NCBI GenBank assembly: GCA_902761365.1
Contig: CACWJZ010000001.1
Span: 118,877 to 182,876, forward strand
Origin: an uncultured Eubacteriales bacterium
Lineage (GTDB): Bacteria; Bacillota; Clostridia; Christensenellales; CAG-138
DNA: 64,000 bases
Direction of reading: 5' to 3'
Shown: positions 35,072 to 42,427 of the stretch, piece after piece
Numbering within the stretch: position 1 is the first letter of the stretch
Layout: each line of letters opens with the position of its first letter
The notes under the pieces: generated by a model
Told to the model about the DNA's origin: nothing
Database searches by the model: none
What the model saw: only the letters and a program-made list of their open reading frames with translations
Translations under genes and position numbers: made by a program

Positions 35072-35723
35072 CCTATACAACGGGCAGCTGGTAGAGCTCC
35101 TCGGCGGAAACGCCGCAGCGTACAACCCCGAGGTCCGGGCGTTCTCCTATGCGCTCCTGCAGGAGAAGCGCCGAATCATGGACTACGCCAAAAAGACGCG
35201 GACCGCGTCCATGATCAACGAACTGCCCGAGCCGATCCTGGACGTCCTGGCGGTTGAGCTCAGGTCCCCTTATTACAACGATGCGGCCAGCATCGACGAA
35301 AAGAGGGACGTGATCCGAAGCAGCCTCCTGTGGGCCTACAAGGCGGGAACCGCCGAAGCCATGGAGCAGCTGATCAAGGCGCTTTTTGGAACCGGCCAGG
35401 TCGTCGAGTGGTTCGACTTCGACCCGAATGACGGTGAGATCATCCCGGGGGAGTTTGATATCGAAACCGGCGCCGAGATGGAGGACCCGCAATCGTATAT
35501 GGCCAGGATCGGCCGGATCATCGACCGGGTGAAAAACGTGAGATCGCACCTCCGCAAGGTGCGATTTTTGCGTGACGTTCACGCACCGGAAACCGGAAAG
35601 GTGCTCTCGCAATCGTACCCAGCTCCCACGGTTGGAAACTGCATCGCCGTCATGGCGAGGACAGGAGCGCCGCAGCGGCAGGGCGCCTTCGTCCAATCGG
35701 TGCCACAGGTCGCAATCATTTAG
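35064..35723 (+). CDS. Tail protein I (baseplate)
   Basis: The 219-residue protein is of the P2 gpI family: RIMDYAKKTRTASMINELPEPILDVLAVELRSPYYNDAASIDEKRDVIRSSLLWAYKAGT-type segment with the KAGTAEAMEQLI motif. It connects the baseplate to the fibre. The ATG overlaps the J stop region (ATGA), preceded by GGAGGGCTCGAGG. Confidence 0.9.
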   Translation: MTNLYNGQLVELLGGNAAAYNPEVRAFSYALLQEKRRIMDYAKKTRTASMINELPEPILDVLAVELRSPYYNDAASIDEKRDVIRSSLLWAYKAGTAEAMEQLIKALFGTGQVVEWFDFDPNDGEIIPGEFDIETGAEMEDPQSYMARIGRIIDRVKNVRSHLRKVRFLRDVHAPETGKVLSQSYPAPTVGNCIAVMARTGAPQRQGAFVQSVPQVAII

Positions 35724-35789
35724 AGCTTATGACGTCGCAGCCACCAGCGGCTACCATAAGAACACCAAACAAAGAAGGAGGAAAACCAC

Positions 35790-36674
35790 ATGGCTCAATT
35801 CAAAGCCGGCGTCCTGACCGCAAAGGGTCTCGCGCTTTTGGCAAAGTGGCAGCTGGGCAGCACCACTCCCACGATCACCCGAGCCGTGATCGGCTCCGGT
35901 TCCTACGGCGAATCCGAAAGCCTGGTCAACCGGACGGCGCTGAAATCGCAGAAGCTCTCTGTCGCAATCAGCACCAAGTACATCCAGAACGCCTCGACCG
36001 TGCTGCTTAAGAGCATCTTCGACAATACCACGCTGAGCACCGGCTTCAAGGTCACCGAGATCGGCATCTATGCCATAGACCCGGATGACGGCGAAATCCT
36101 GTACAGCATGGCGGTGAGCGAGGACGAATCCGTGGCGGACTACCTGCCGGCTTATAACGGCACCTACCCGTCCACCATCGTTTTCAATTACCAAGTGGAA
36201 GTCAGCAACGCCGAAACGGTCACCATCCAGGCAGGGTCCGGTGCTTACGCACCGGCCGACGATTTCAACGATCTGAAAGAGCACACGGCTGAGCTGACCA
36301 TCCAGGCGGCTGCGAACAGCCTCGCCATCGCTCAGCTGGTGACCGCGATCCTGCAGGATGAGCGAAAGATCGCTGAGATGCGGGATGCCCATGATGCCCT
36401 GGTCGCCGCCGTTTTCAGCACCGAAACCGGCACGACCACCATGACCAACACGAAGGATTATCCCTTCAATGACAGCAAGAAAACCGTGGCGATCACCAAC
36501 ACCCGGCAGACCCTGTTCTACGACGTGGAGGTCGAGGTCACGGCGTACAGCGGCGGCCTTCCCGGAAACGTGATCGTTTCGGACAAGCAGCTCAACGGCT
36601 TCAAAATCGAATTTGACGGCAGCGCCAAGAGCGTCACCGTCGCCTACAAGATCAAGGAGGGCATGACAGTATGA
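35790..36674 (+). CDS. Tail fibre protein N-terminal type (gpH-like)
   Basis: The 294-residue protein starts like phage tail-collar fibre proteins (FKAGVLTAKGLALLAKWQLG, ITRAVIGSGSY, FKVTEIGIYAIDPDDGEILYS). This region attaches fibres to protein I. A helical middle (EHTAELTIQAAANSLAIAQ) and a beta-rich end follow. It is short for a fibre and probably serves as an adaptor for the diversified tip protein encoded two genes downstream. AAGAAGGAGGAAAACC precedes the start. Confidence 0.8.
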   Translation: MAQFKAGVLTAKGLALLAKWQLGSTTPTITRAVIGSGSYGESESLVNRTALKSQKLSVAISTKYIQNASTVLLKSIFDNTTLSTGFKVTEIGIYAIDPDDGEILYSMAVSEDESVADYLPAYNGTYPSTIVFNYQVEVSNAETVTIQAGSGAYAPADDFNDLKEHTAELTIQAAANSLAIAQLVTAILQDERKIAEMRDAHDALVAAVFSTETGTTTMTNTKDYPFNDSKKTVAITNTRQTLFYDVEVEVTAYSGGLPGNVIVSDKQLNGFKIEFDGSAKSVTVAYKIKEGMTV

Positions 36675-37012
36675 TCGTCATTCACAAAAACGAAGGGGAG
36701 AAAATCCCCTACGAAGTCAGCGGCAAGAGGATCACCTTTGACGATGACCTCTCCCTGAACCTCGCCAAGCAGGAAAAAGACTGGCCCGTGCATATCGACG
36801 TGTGCGTGGACCGCGACGGGAATCTGTGCAACGGGACCGGCGCCGGCCTGTATTACGTCGCCCAGCTCGACATCCCGGCAGCTGAGTACAGCGAACCGGA
36901 AACCGAGGGGGAGCAGCCCCAGCGTTTGCCGCTGGACATGGACAAGGTCACCCTGACCCTTTGGAGCATCGATGAGCTCGTGGAAGCCATCGACGATCCC
37001 GAGAACGACTAA
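36671..37012 (+). CDS. Small protein between fibre and diversified tip gene
   Basis: The 113-residue protein has a beta-rich N-terminus (HKNEGEKIPYEVSGKRITFDDDLS) and an acidic end. It is coupled to the fibre gene (ATGA) and followed by the tip gene, so it may be a fibre chaperone or a linker. No family is recognised. Confidence 0.6.
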   Translation: MIVIHKNEGEKIPYEVSGKRITFDDDLSLNLAKQEKDWPVHIDVCVDRDGNLCNGTGAGLYYVAQLDIPAAEYSEPETEGEQPQRLPLDMDKVTLTLWSIDELVEAIDDPEND

Positions 37013-37026
37013 GAGGAGGAACCGCA

Positions 37027-38142
37027 ATGGGAAACTTTGACATCGCAGATCTGGCGCTGCAGGCGGTGGCGCCGGGCAATAAGCTGCTCTATGACGACAA
37101 GGGGCTGCCCTCCGTCATGGTTTTCATCCCCAAATTCAAGCTGAGCGATGTGCTGACAGACGGCCCTGATGCCTACCACCCCGCCTTCATCATCAACGGC
37201 CAGGTGGTCGACGGCATCTGGATCAGCAAGTATCAGAATGTCGTGGAGAACGGCCGGGCGTACTCGCTCCCCGGCAAGGACCCCGCGAGCAATATTACCT
37301 GGGACACCGCCCGTGGCTACTGTGAAGCGAAAGGCGCCGGCTGGCACATGATGACAAAAGCCGAGTGGGGCATGATCGCCCTGTGGTGCAAGAAGCACGG
37401 TATCTTCCCCAAGGGGAACAATAACTACGGCAAGGATAGCACCGAGAGCGCCTACACCGCCATCCCCGCCACCTACGGCACCGGGGCGGACGCCGGGAAG
37501 ATCTTCCACGTCCTGACTGGCACCGGTCCCCTAACCTGGAGCCATGACGGCACCATGAAGGGCATCTGGGATCTCAACGGCAACGTGTCTGAGTGGGAGG
37601 GCGGCTTCCGCACCGTGTACGGTGAGCTGCAGTTCCTGGTCAATAACAACGGCGCCGACAAGAGCCACAGCCAGGCTGCCAATTCGGATCAGTGGAAGGC
37701 CCTGGACGCCACCACGGGTGAGTTTATCACCCCCAACGGTTCCGGCACCACCACGAACTCCGTGAAGGTTATCGCCGCATCCAGCAAGCCCAAATATGCG
37801 ATCACCATTGACCGCAGCGAGGGCAACACTGAAGAAAGCGAAAACGTGAACAGCGGCATCCAGGACATCACCTGCAGCGCCGATATCGCCGATGCGGCGA
37901 AGTACGTCCTGCGGGCATTCGGACTTCTGCCGGAGGCGGGAGCTGTTGCGGCTGATTACGGCGACGGGGACAGGTTGTATTTTAACAACGTGGCGGCAGA
38001 GCGCCTGGTCGTCGGCGGCGGTGGCTATAACGGCGCCGCCTTCGCCGGGGTGTTCTGCAGCGGCGGCAGCACCAGCACCCGCTCGTACTCGCACACCAAC
38101 TTCGGCTTCCGCTCCGCTTTTGCCGAATTGCCAACTGCCTAA
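37027..38142 (+). CDS. DGR target: FGE/C-type-lectin-like tail-tip protein
   Basis: The 371-residue protein has a formylglycine-generating-enzyme-like C-type lectin fold: WDTARGYCEAKGAGWHMMTKAEWGMIA at about 97-123, GNVSEWEGGF near 189-198, and a C-terminal GFRSAF ending. Residues 325-364 are encoded by the variable repeat. Fifteen codons there differ from the template, all through template adenines, including residues 329, 333, 336-339, 344, 346, 348-350, 354-356 and 359. This fold tolerates such diversity in BPP-1 Mtd and Treponema TvpA. It is probably the receptor-binding tip of the tail fibre. TAAGAGGAGGAACCGC precedes the start. Confidence 0.92.
   Translation: MGNFDIADLALQAVAPGNKLLYDDKGLPSVMVFIPKFKLSDVLTDGPDAYHPAFIINGQVVDGIWISKYQNVVENGRAYSLPGKDPASNITWDTARGYCEAKGAGWHMMTKAEWGMIALWCKKHGIFPKGNNNYGKDSTESAYTAIPATYGTGADAGKIFHVLTGTGPLTWSHDGTMKGIWDLNGNVSEWEGGFRTVYGELQFLVNNNGADKSHSQAANSDQWKALDATTGEFITPNGSGTTTNSVKVIAASSKPKYAITIDRSEGNTEESENVNSGIQDITCSADIADAAKYVLRAFGLLPEAGAVAADYGDGDRLYFNNVAAERLVVGGGGYNGAAFAGVFCSGGSTSTRSYSHTNFGFRSAFAELPTA
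38000..38118 (+). repeat. DGR variable repeat (VR)
   Basis: These 119 bases at the 3' end of the target gene align without gaps to the template repeat at 38608-38726. Of 34 template adenines, 20 are changed in the variable repeat (to G, T or C); none of the 85 other template positions is changed. The shared 3' end, GGCTTCCGCTCCGCT, is the expected site where mutagenic homing starts. Confidence 0.97.
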
Positions 38143-38156
38143 CCTGGCAGCCTGAA

Positions 38157-38176
38157 AGGGGCGCGGTAGCGCCCCT
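38157..38176. promoter_or_regulatory. DGR hairpin/cruciform downstream of VR
   Basis: AGGGGCGC, GGTA, GCGCCCCT form a perfect 8-bp stem with a 4-base loop 38 bases after the variable repeat. In Bordetella phage BPP-1 a hairpin of 8-bp stem and 4-base loop downstream of the repeat is needed for efficient target recognition. A GRNA-type loop is also found there, which GGTA fits. It could also weakly end transcription, but there is no T-run. Confidence 0.8.
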
Positions 38177-38202
38177 CTGAAAATGGATGAAAGGAAAGCA
38201 CC

Positions 38203-38583
38203 GTGCAGGAACGAGAGAATGACTATATGAGGGAGACCGACGGATGGGAGCCGTCCGATTCCATTCTGCAAAAAAAGATCTGCAGGATGGTCGAGGATAC
38301 ATACCCATACCTCAAAAACTTCCCCAAGGCTGAACGCCATGACCTGACAGCAGAAATCAAACGCCTGCAGTACAGCATGGTGGAGTTGACCGTCGAGGTG
38401 GACAATCACCATCGAAAGACAGCCCTGGAGAAGCTGGACACCCAAAACAAGCAGCTCAAGAAACTGGTGCGGCTTGCCTTCCGTTTGCGGTTCCTGGCCC
38501 CGAAATCCTACGAGCGATGGTCCGCCCTTCTCAAAGAGATCGGGCAGATCATCGGCGGACGGATAAACGAAAAGGCCAGGTAG
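38203..38583 (+). CDS. avd: Accessory variability determinant (Avd)-like protein
   Basis: The 126-residue, all-helical and basic protein has the size and composition of Avd four-helix-bundle proteins, which form pentamers that bind the reverse transcriptase and the template RNA. Segments such as LTAEIKRLQYSMVELTVEV and KKLVRLAFRLRFLAPKSYERWSA-type helices fit. It lies between the variable and template repeats, the BPP-1 order. GTG 38203 is chosen because AAAGGAAAG lies at good distance; ATG 38227 is an alternative. Confidence 0.88.
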   Translation: MQERENDYMRETDGWEPSDSILQKKICRMVEDTYPYLKNFPKAERHDLTAEIKRLQYSMVELTVEVDNHHRKTALEKLDTQNKQLKKLVRLAFRLRFLAPKSYERWSALLKEIGQIIGGRINEKAR

Positions 38584-38607
38584 CCGCTTCATTCGGGAGA
38601 TCGATAC

Positions 38608-38726
38608 AGCGCCTGGTCAACGGCGGCGGTAACTATAACAACACCACCAACGCCGGGGTGTTCTACAGCAACGGCAACAACAACACCCGCTCGAACACGA
38701 ACACCAACATCGGCTTCCGCTCCGCT
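38608..38726 (+). repeat. DGR template repeat (TR)
   Basis: The template is rich in AAC codons in the reading phase of the target (12 of 36 codons), the typical design that lets adenine mutagenesis yield many residues but no stop codon. It lies between the Avd gene and the reverse transcriptase gene and is the invariant donor. It is followed by 209 bases of spacer before the reverse transcriptase start, which in BPP-1-like systems is part of the RNA needed for priming. Confidence 0.97.
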
Positions 38727-38935
38727 CTGCCTCGAACAAAGGGCAAGGTGACCGGCGCCCACGGGTCCCGGTACAGACGGCCGCAATGCGGCCAATTCCA
38801 AGAGGCAAAGGATCGATCCCCCGTGCTTCAAAAAAGCAGAAAAGGTAAACAGCGGCGGCAGGTTGAACGGACCACATCCGGGCGGCCTCGCAAGTCTGGG
38901 TTCAGAAAGCCCCGAACCGCCGCGATCCCCGGTCT

Positions 38936-40057
38936 ATGATTCGGAACATATATCAGCAGCTAACGTCCTACTCGGCGCTGCTCCAGGCGGAGCATGACGT
39001 GACAGCCGGCAAGGGAGAAAAGAGGAGCACCCTCCTGTTCGAGCGCAACCTTGAGGACAACCTCCTTCAGATCAGCGCCGATCTTCGAAACGGCATCATC
39101 CCGAAAGTCAAGTACAACAGCTTCTACGTTTATATTCCGAAAACCAGGAAGGTCATCTACATAGACCTTCCGAACAAGATCATCCAGCGGTCACTTTATA
39201 ACGAGATCAACCCCAGGCTCAACAAGGGGTTCATTGAGGACACCTACGCATGCATCCCCGGGAAGGGGCAGCTGGCGGCGATGAACAGGGTGGCCAGCTG
39301 GATGAGGAATACCAGGATCAACAGCCCAGGAGAGTGGTACTACTTCAAATTCGACGTGGCCAAATTCTTTTACCGGATAGACCACGGCATTCTGATGGAC
39401 CTGCTCAAGAGCAAGATCGCGGACCCACAGGCCATAGATCTGCTGGAGTATTACATCTGCAACACCGGCGCCAGTTTCGGCCTTCCACTCACCGACAATC
39501 AGGAGGAGGCCACTGAGCCTGACGCTTTGAGCGCCCTGGGCATCCCCATCGGCGGCGGCTTGAGCCATACCCTCGGCAACCTTTACCTGGACCCGCTGGA
39601 TCAATTCATCAAGCGGGAGCTACGGGTCAGGAGATACGGCCGGTACATGGATGACGGGATACTGATGGACACCGACAAGCGGCGCCTGATCGAAACCGCA
39701 AAGAGAGCCGAGGACTTCCTGCATGAGCGCCTCCATTTGGAATGGAACCGCAAGACGGCGCTCCGGCCGGCCAGGTGCGGCGTGGAGTGGGTCGGGTGCG
39801 TGATCTACGATGACCACGTCACCCTCCGAAAGAGCACCACGCTCCGCATGAAGCGGCGGCTGGCGGAGGTCGAACAGGAGTACAATGCCGGGCTGATCAC
39901 CCTGGAAAAGGCAAAGCAGACCGTGGCATCATACCGGGCCATGTTGAAGCACGTGGACATGGACAACTACGAGGACAAGCTCTGGCGGGATTTCGTCCTG
40001 ACCAGGGGCGACATCCAGGAAGCAAAGCAACGGGGGAAAGAACTATGCTGGAATTGA
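38936..40057 (+). CDS. DGR reverse transcriptase
   Basis: The 373-residue protein has reverse transcriptase motifs in order: domain A FKFDVAKFF with Asp140, IPIGGGLSH at 203-211 and the catalytic YMDD at 237-240. The IGxxxS(Q) motif separates DGR enzymes from group II and retron enzymes; here the Gln is His211. It would copy the template RNA with errors opposite adenine and replace the variable repeat. No Shine-Dalgarno is evident; the ATG overlaps the stop of a frame that is open across the template (38517-38939), so coupled or low translation is likely. Confidence 0.95.
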   Translation: MIRNIYQQLTSYSALLQAEHDVTAGKGEKRSTLLFERNLEDNLLQISADLRNGIIPKVKYNSFYVYIPKTRKVIYIDLPNKIIQRSLYNEINPRLNKGFIEDTYACIPGKGQLAAMNRVASWMRNTRINSPGEWYYFKFDVAKFFYRIDHGILMDLLKSKIADPQAIDLLEYYICNTGASFGLPLTDNQEEATEPDALSALGIPIGGGLSHTLGNLYLDPLDQFIKRELRVRRYGRYMDDGILMDTDKRRLIETAKRAEDFLHERLHLEWNRKTALRPARCGVEWVGCVIYDDHVTLRKSTTLRMKRRLAEVEQEYNAGLITLEKAKQTVASYRAMLKHVDMDNYEDKLWRDFVLTRGDIQEAKQRGKELCWN

Positions 40058-40263
40058 CGGAAAGGTTGATAGAGATCGCCGATCAGCTCCTCACCATCAC
40101 CAAAGAGCAGAACCGCATCCTGCAGCAGCTGGAGGCAGCCAGGTACGGGGACGCCCTCGTGGAGATCGAAAGCAGCCTCGCCGGAATTCGGGAACGGGCA
40201 GACGGCCCGTTACATCTGAAGGAAGGAGGGACAGAGCAAAGAGATGGAAGGAATGACAGCTGA
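40045..40263 (+). CDS. Small coiled-coil protein after the retroelement
   Basis: The 72-residue protein overlaps the reverse transcriptase end and overlaps the next gene. Residues 1-50 form a predicted coiled coil (LIEIADQLLTITKEQNRILQQLEAA). It has no known domain. It may belong to the lysis block that follows or be an assembly factor; this is undecided. Confidence 0.55.
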   Translation: MLELTERLIEIADQLLTITKEQNRILQQLEAARYGDALVEIESSLAGIRERADGPLHLKEGGTEQRDGRNDS

Positions 40264-40585
40264 ACAGGTGATCAAAGTGGTCCTTTGGATCTGCGCCGCA
40301 ATATCAGCCGTCGGCGCTGCCGTGGCCGTGATCGTCAAAGCGGTGACCGCTGCAAAAGCGCCGACAAAGCAGCTGGAGCAGCGCATCGATATCCTGGAGG
40401 ACAAGATGGAAAAGCATGAGGAATTCTTCGGGAACGATAAGAAGCGCCTCGATGGGATCGAAGAAGGAAGCCGGGTCACCCAAAGAGCCATCCTCGCCCT
40501 TTTGAGTCACGGCATAGACGGAAACGATGTGGCCGGGCTCCGGGCCGCAAAGGACGAACTCCAGCAATACCTCATCAACCGATAA
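40244..40585 (+). CDS. Membrane/coiled-coil protein of the lysis block
   Basis: The 113-residue protein has one N-terminal membrane helix (VIKVVLWICAAISAVGAAVA, about 9-31), a coiled coil (LEQRIDILEDKMEKHEEFF) and a soluble end. The layout resembles XhlA-type or antiholin-like lysis proteins, but the polarity differs. It lies just before a holin-type gene. GGAGGGACAGAGCAAAG precedes ATG 40244. Confidence 0.6.
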   Translation: MEGMTAEQVIKVVLWICAAISAVGAAVAVIVKAVTAAKAPTKQLEQRIDILEDKMEKHEEFFGNDKKRLDGIEEGSRVTQRAILALLSHGIDGNDVAGLRAAKDELQQYLINR

Positions 40586-40603
40586 GAGAAAGGGGAGATC
40601 AAC

Positions 40604-41152
40604 ATGAAAAAGAGAACCGCAAGAACCGTCGCCCTGATCATGGCCCTGGTCATGATCTGCGTCATGCTGGCCGCTTGCAGCGCCGGCGCCCAGGAGGCCG
40701 TGTCCAATGTGGACATCGGGGGAAAGACCCCCGGCCAGGTCCTTCTGGACGCGATCTGGAAGCTGGTCGAGCTGGCCATCGCCGTGGCCGGTGCGCTCTT
40801 GACCTATTTCGTCAAGACCACCGCCGTTCCATTCATTGAGAATGTCGTTGTCCCATGGCTCAAAGAAAAGCGACTATACGCCAGAGTGAAGCAGGGCGTC
40901 CAATTTGTCGAACAGATGGCGAAGAATGGCAAACTGCAAGAGCTGCTTGGGTGCCCGGTTGACGGTGACGGCAAGAAAAAATATCTCATAAAACTACTGC
41001 AACGGTGCGGCATTGAGGTCACAGAGGAAGTGGACGCCATGATCGAATCCGCCGTCTACGAAATGAACCAGGCCGCAAAGAAAGCCGCAAAGGAAGCCCT
41101 GGATGGCCTTCTGATGAAACCCGCAGACGGCGAGGAGGAAACAACTGAATGA
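40604..41152 (+). CDS. LLH-type holin-like lipoprotein
   Basis: The 182-residue protein starts with a signal sequence and lipobox (MVMICVMLAAC, Cys25), then a membrane helix (LVELAIAVAGALLTYFVKT, about 48-68) and a charged helical domain (LYARVKQGVQFVEQMAKNGKL) characteristic of phage holin LLH family proteins. It probably controls lysis timing at the membrane. The lipobox is unexpected for a holin. The stop overlaps the next gene (ATGA). Confidence 0.7.
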   Translation: MKKRTARTVALIMALVMICVMLAACSAGAQEAVSNVDIGGKTPGQVLLDAIWKLVELAIAVAGALLTYFVKTTAVPFIENVVVPWLKEKRLYARVKQGVQFVEQMAKNGKLQELLGCPVDGDGKKKYLIKLLQRCGIEVTEEVDAMIESAVYEMNQAAKKAAKEALDGLLMKPADGEEETTE

Positions 41153-41481
41153 GCACCCCCAGCACCGGCGCCAAGAAGCGCAAGGCCACGAAGGCCCCCG
41201 ATGCCGTCCAGGAGGTCCAGGAGGCGGCCCAGGCCGCCCCTGCTCCCTTGGCCACAGAGGTCAAGGGAGATGCCCCCGAGGCCGTCCAGGAGGCCGGATT
41301 CCTGGTGGAGATCGCAACGGATGTGGTGAACGTCCGGGACGGGTCCGCCCTCGGCTTCAACATCGTGACCACCCTCAAGAGGGGGGAGGTCGTGCGGATC
41401 TCCGAGGAGCTGGAGGACGGCTGGGGCCGCCTGTCCAGCGGGGCCGGATTCATCAACCTGGTATACACCCGGAGGGTATAA
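41149..41481 (+). CDS. SH3-domain protein at end of the late operon
   Basis: The 110-residue protein has a disordered Ala/Pro/Glu-rich first half and a bacterial SH3 domain at about 52-107 (VNVRDGSALGFNIVTTLKRGEVV, DGWGRLSSG). Such domains bind cell-wall peptides. It could assist the lysin, whose own gene is far upstream, or act in the envelope. It is followed by a strong terminator. Confidence 0.75.
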   Translation: MSTPSTGAKKRKATKAPDAVQEVQEAAQAAPAPLATEVKGDAPEAVQEAGFLVEIATDVVNVRDGSALGFNIVTTLKRGEVVRISEELEDGWGRLSSGAGFINLVYTRRV

Positions 41482-41511
41482 CAGGACCAACCGCATAGTA
41501 CCATAGCAAGC

Positions 41512-41548
41512 AAAAGCAGCCGTTTCTCGCGGCTGCTTTTTTGTTTTT
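41512..41548 (+). terminator. Intrinsic terminator of the late operon
   Basis: AAAAGCAGCCG (41512-41522) and CGGCTGCTTTT (41530-41540) form a perfect 11-bp stem with a 7-base loop, followed by TTGTTTTT. This is a textbook terminator and marks the end of the rightward late transcript. Confidence 0.93.
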
Positions 41549-41628
41549 CTCGGGGGCCGTGTGGCCCCGTGTTCGATTTCAGGTTCATGGGGATGCGGGA
41601 ATACCTACCCGCCGGGAAGCCCCGAAAA

Positions 41629-41645
41629 TTTTTCCAATGGAAAAA
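41629..41645. repeat. 17-bp palindrome, copy 2
   Basis: TTTTTCCAATGGAAAAA is identical to 12581-12597. Here the palindrome extends by two bases on each side (AA...TT). It lies just after the last codons of the minus-strand operon, so it may help end that transcript, or it may be a shared protein-binding site. Confidence 0.8.
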
Positions 41646-41843
41646 TTATACACATTCGAACCCGTGCCGCTTCAGGTATGCCCTGGCTTGCTGCTCCTGG
41701 GTAAATAGGCGGCTCTTGCGCTTCTGGCGGTCCCTTCCGATGACCAGCGTGTCGCCGATCCCGGCGATCAGCCAGTAGTCCTTCCCGTTCTTCGAAATGG
41801 GATTGTAGTAGACGGCCTCGCCCTTCTCGTTTGCCATTTTCAT
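41646..41843 (-). CDS. Accessory operon gene 7 (unknown)
   Basis: The 65-residue protein is last in the minus-strand operon. It is basic, with a beta-rich start (GEAVYYNPISKNGKDYWLIAG) and a helical end (TQEQQARAYLKRHGFECV). ATG 41843 has AAGGAGGGC upstream; a GTG six bases earlier is too close. No family is recognised. Confidence 0.65.
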   Translation of the reverse strand: MKMANEKGEAVYYNPISKNGKDYWLIAGIGDTLVIGRDRQKRKSRLFTQEQQARAYLKRHGFECV

Positions 41844-41858
41844 ATTCACGCCCTCCTT

Positions 41859-42125
41859 TCAGTAGGTGACCACATAGCCGTTGTATTTGAAGGTCCTGGC
41901 GACCTCGACAGCGGCGGCCAGTTTCGCGGCAAATGCCTCCGCTTCCTCCGGGGCAACGGCACCCTTGCAGCACCAGTTCACCTTCAGGCTGACCGGCTGC
42001 CCGAACAGGTGGCCGCCGTCGGTTTCCAGGGACACGTCCCGGGTGAACCCCTGCTGATCGGGATTCAGCTGACGGTTCAGATCGCCCAGGGCGAGATCGA
42101 ATTCACGATAGCTCACGGTTTTCAT
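41859..42125 (-). CDS. Accessory operon gene 6 (unknown)
   Basis: The 88-residue protein starts MKTVSYREFDLALGDLNRQL and has an acidic Ala-rich helix near the end. AAGGAGG lies upstream. GTG 42131 is an alternative start. The sequence suggests a small alpha/beta fold (strands around VSLKVNWCCKG). The function is unknown. Confidence 0.65.
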   Translation of the reverse strand: MKTVSYREFDLALGDLNRQLNPDQQGFTRDVSLETDGGHLFGQPVSLKVNWCCKGAVAPEEAEAFAAKLAAAVEVARTFKYNGYVVTY

Positions 42126-42127
42126 TT

Positions 42128-42427
42128 TCACATAACCTCCTTCTGCGGTAGGAATTGGGTGTCACAGAGCCGGAAAGCGGCGGCGAGGGCCTCGCCTTCG
42201 GTTTCATATTCGCCCTCGTCTTCGGCCATGGCCACCAAGCGGCAATGGAAAAAGTCGACGTCCTCTGGATCGTCCAGCAGCCCGTACACGCTGCAGGTGA
42301 ACCATTCACCACGGGGGCCGGTGCACCATTCGGCGGTGACCACAAAATCCTTGTACTGGACCACCACGCCGCCATCGTCCTCCAGGCGTTCCTTCAGGGA
42401 GAGGTAGGTGTCAAAGTAATTCGCCAT
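42128..42427 (-). CDS. Accessory operon gene 5 (unknown)
   Basis: The 99-residue acidic protein (many Asp and Glu: LLDDPEDVDFF, EDEGEYETEGE) starts at ATG 42427 after GGAGGATCGAGAACC. A small strongly acidic protein could mimic nucleic acid, a trait seen in some phage anti-defence proteins; this is speculation. It overlaps the preceding gene by 17 bases. Confidence 0.65.
   Translation of the reverse strand: MANYFDTYLSLKERLEDDGGVVVQYKDFVVTAEWCTGPRGEWFTCSVYGLLDDPEDVDFFHCRLVAMAEDEGEYETEGEALAAAFRLCDTQFLPQKEVM

Noticed and set aside
35724-35789. A weak hairpin between tail protein I and the fibre gene as a terminator
   Set aside because: CTTATG/CATAAG with a 23-base loop and no T-run; the downstream gene needs the same late transcript.
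38517-38939. A 140-codon frame across the template repeat as a separate protein gene
   Set aside because: It is the template read in frame plus spacer; it has no own ribosome site. It is kept only as a possible coupling device for the reverse transcriptase.
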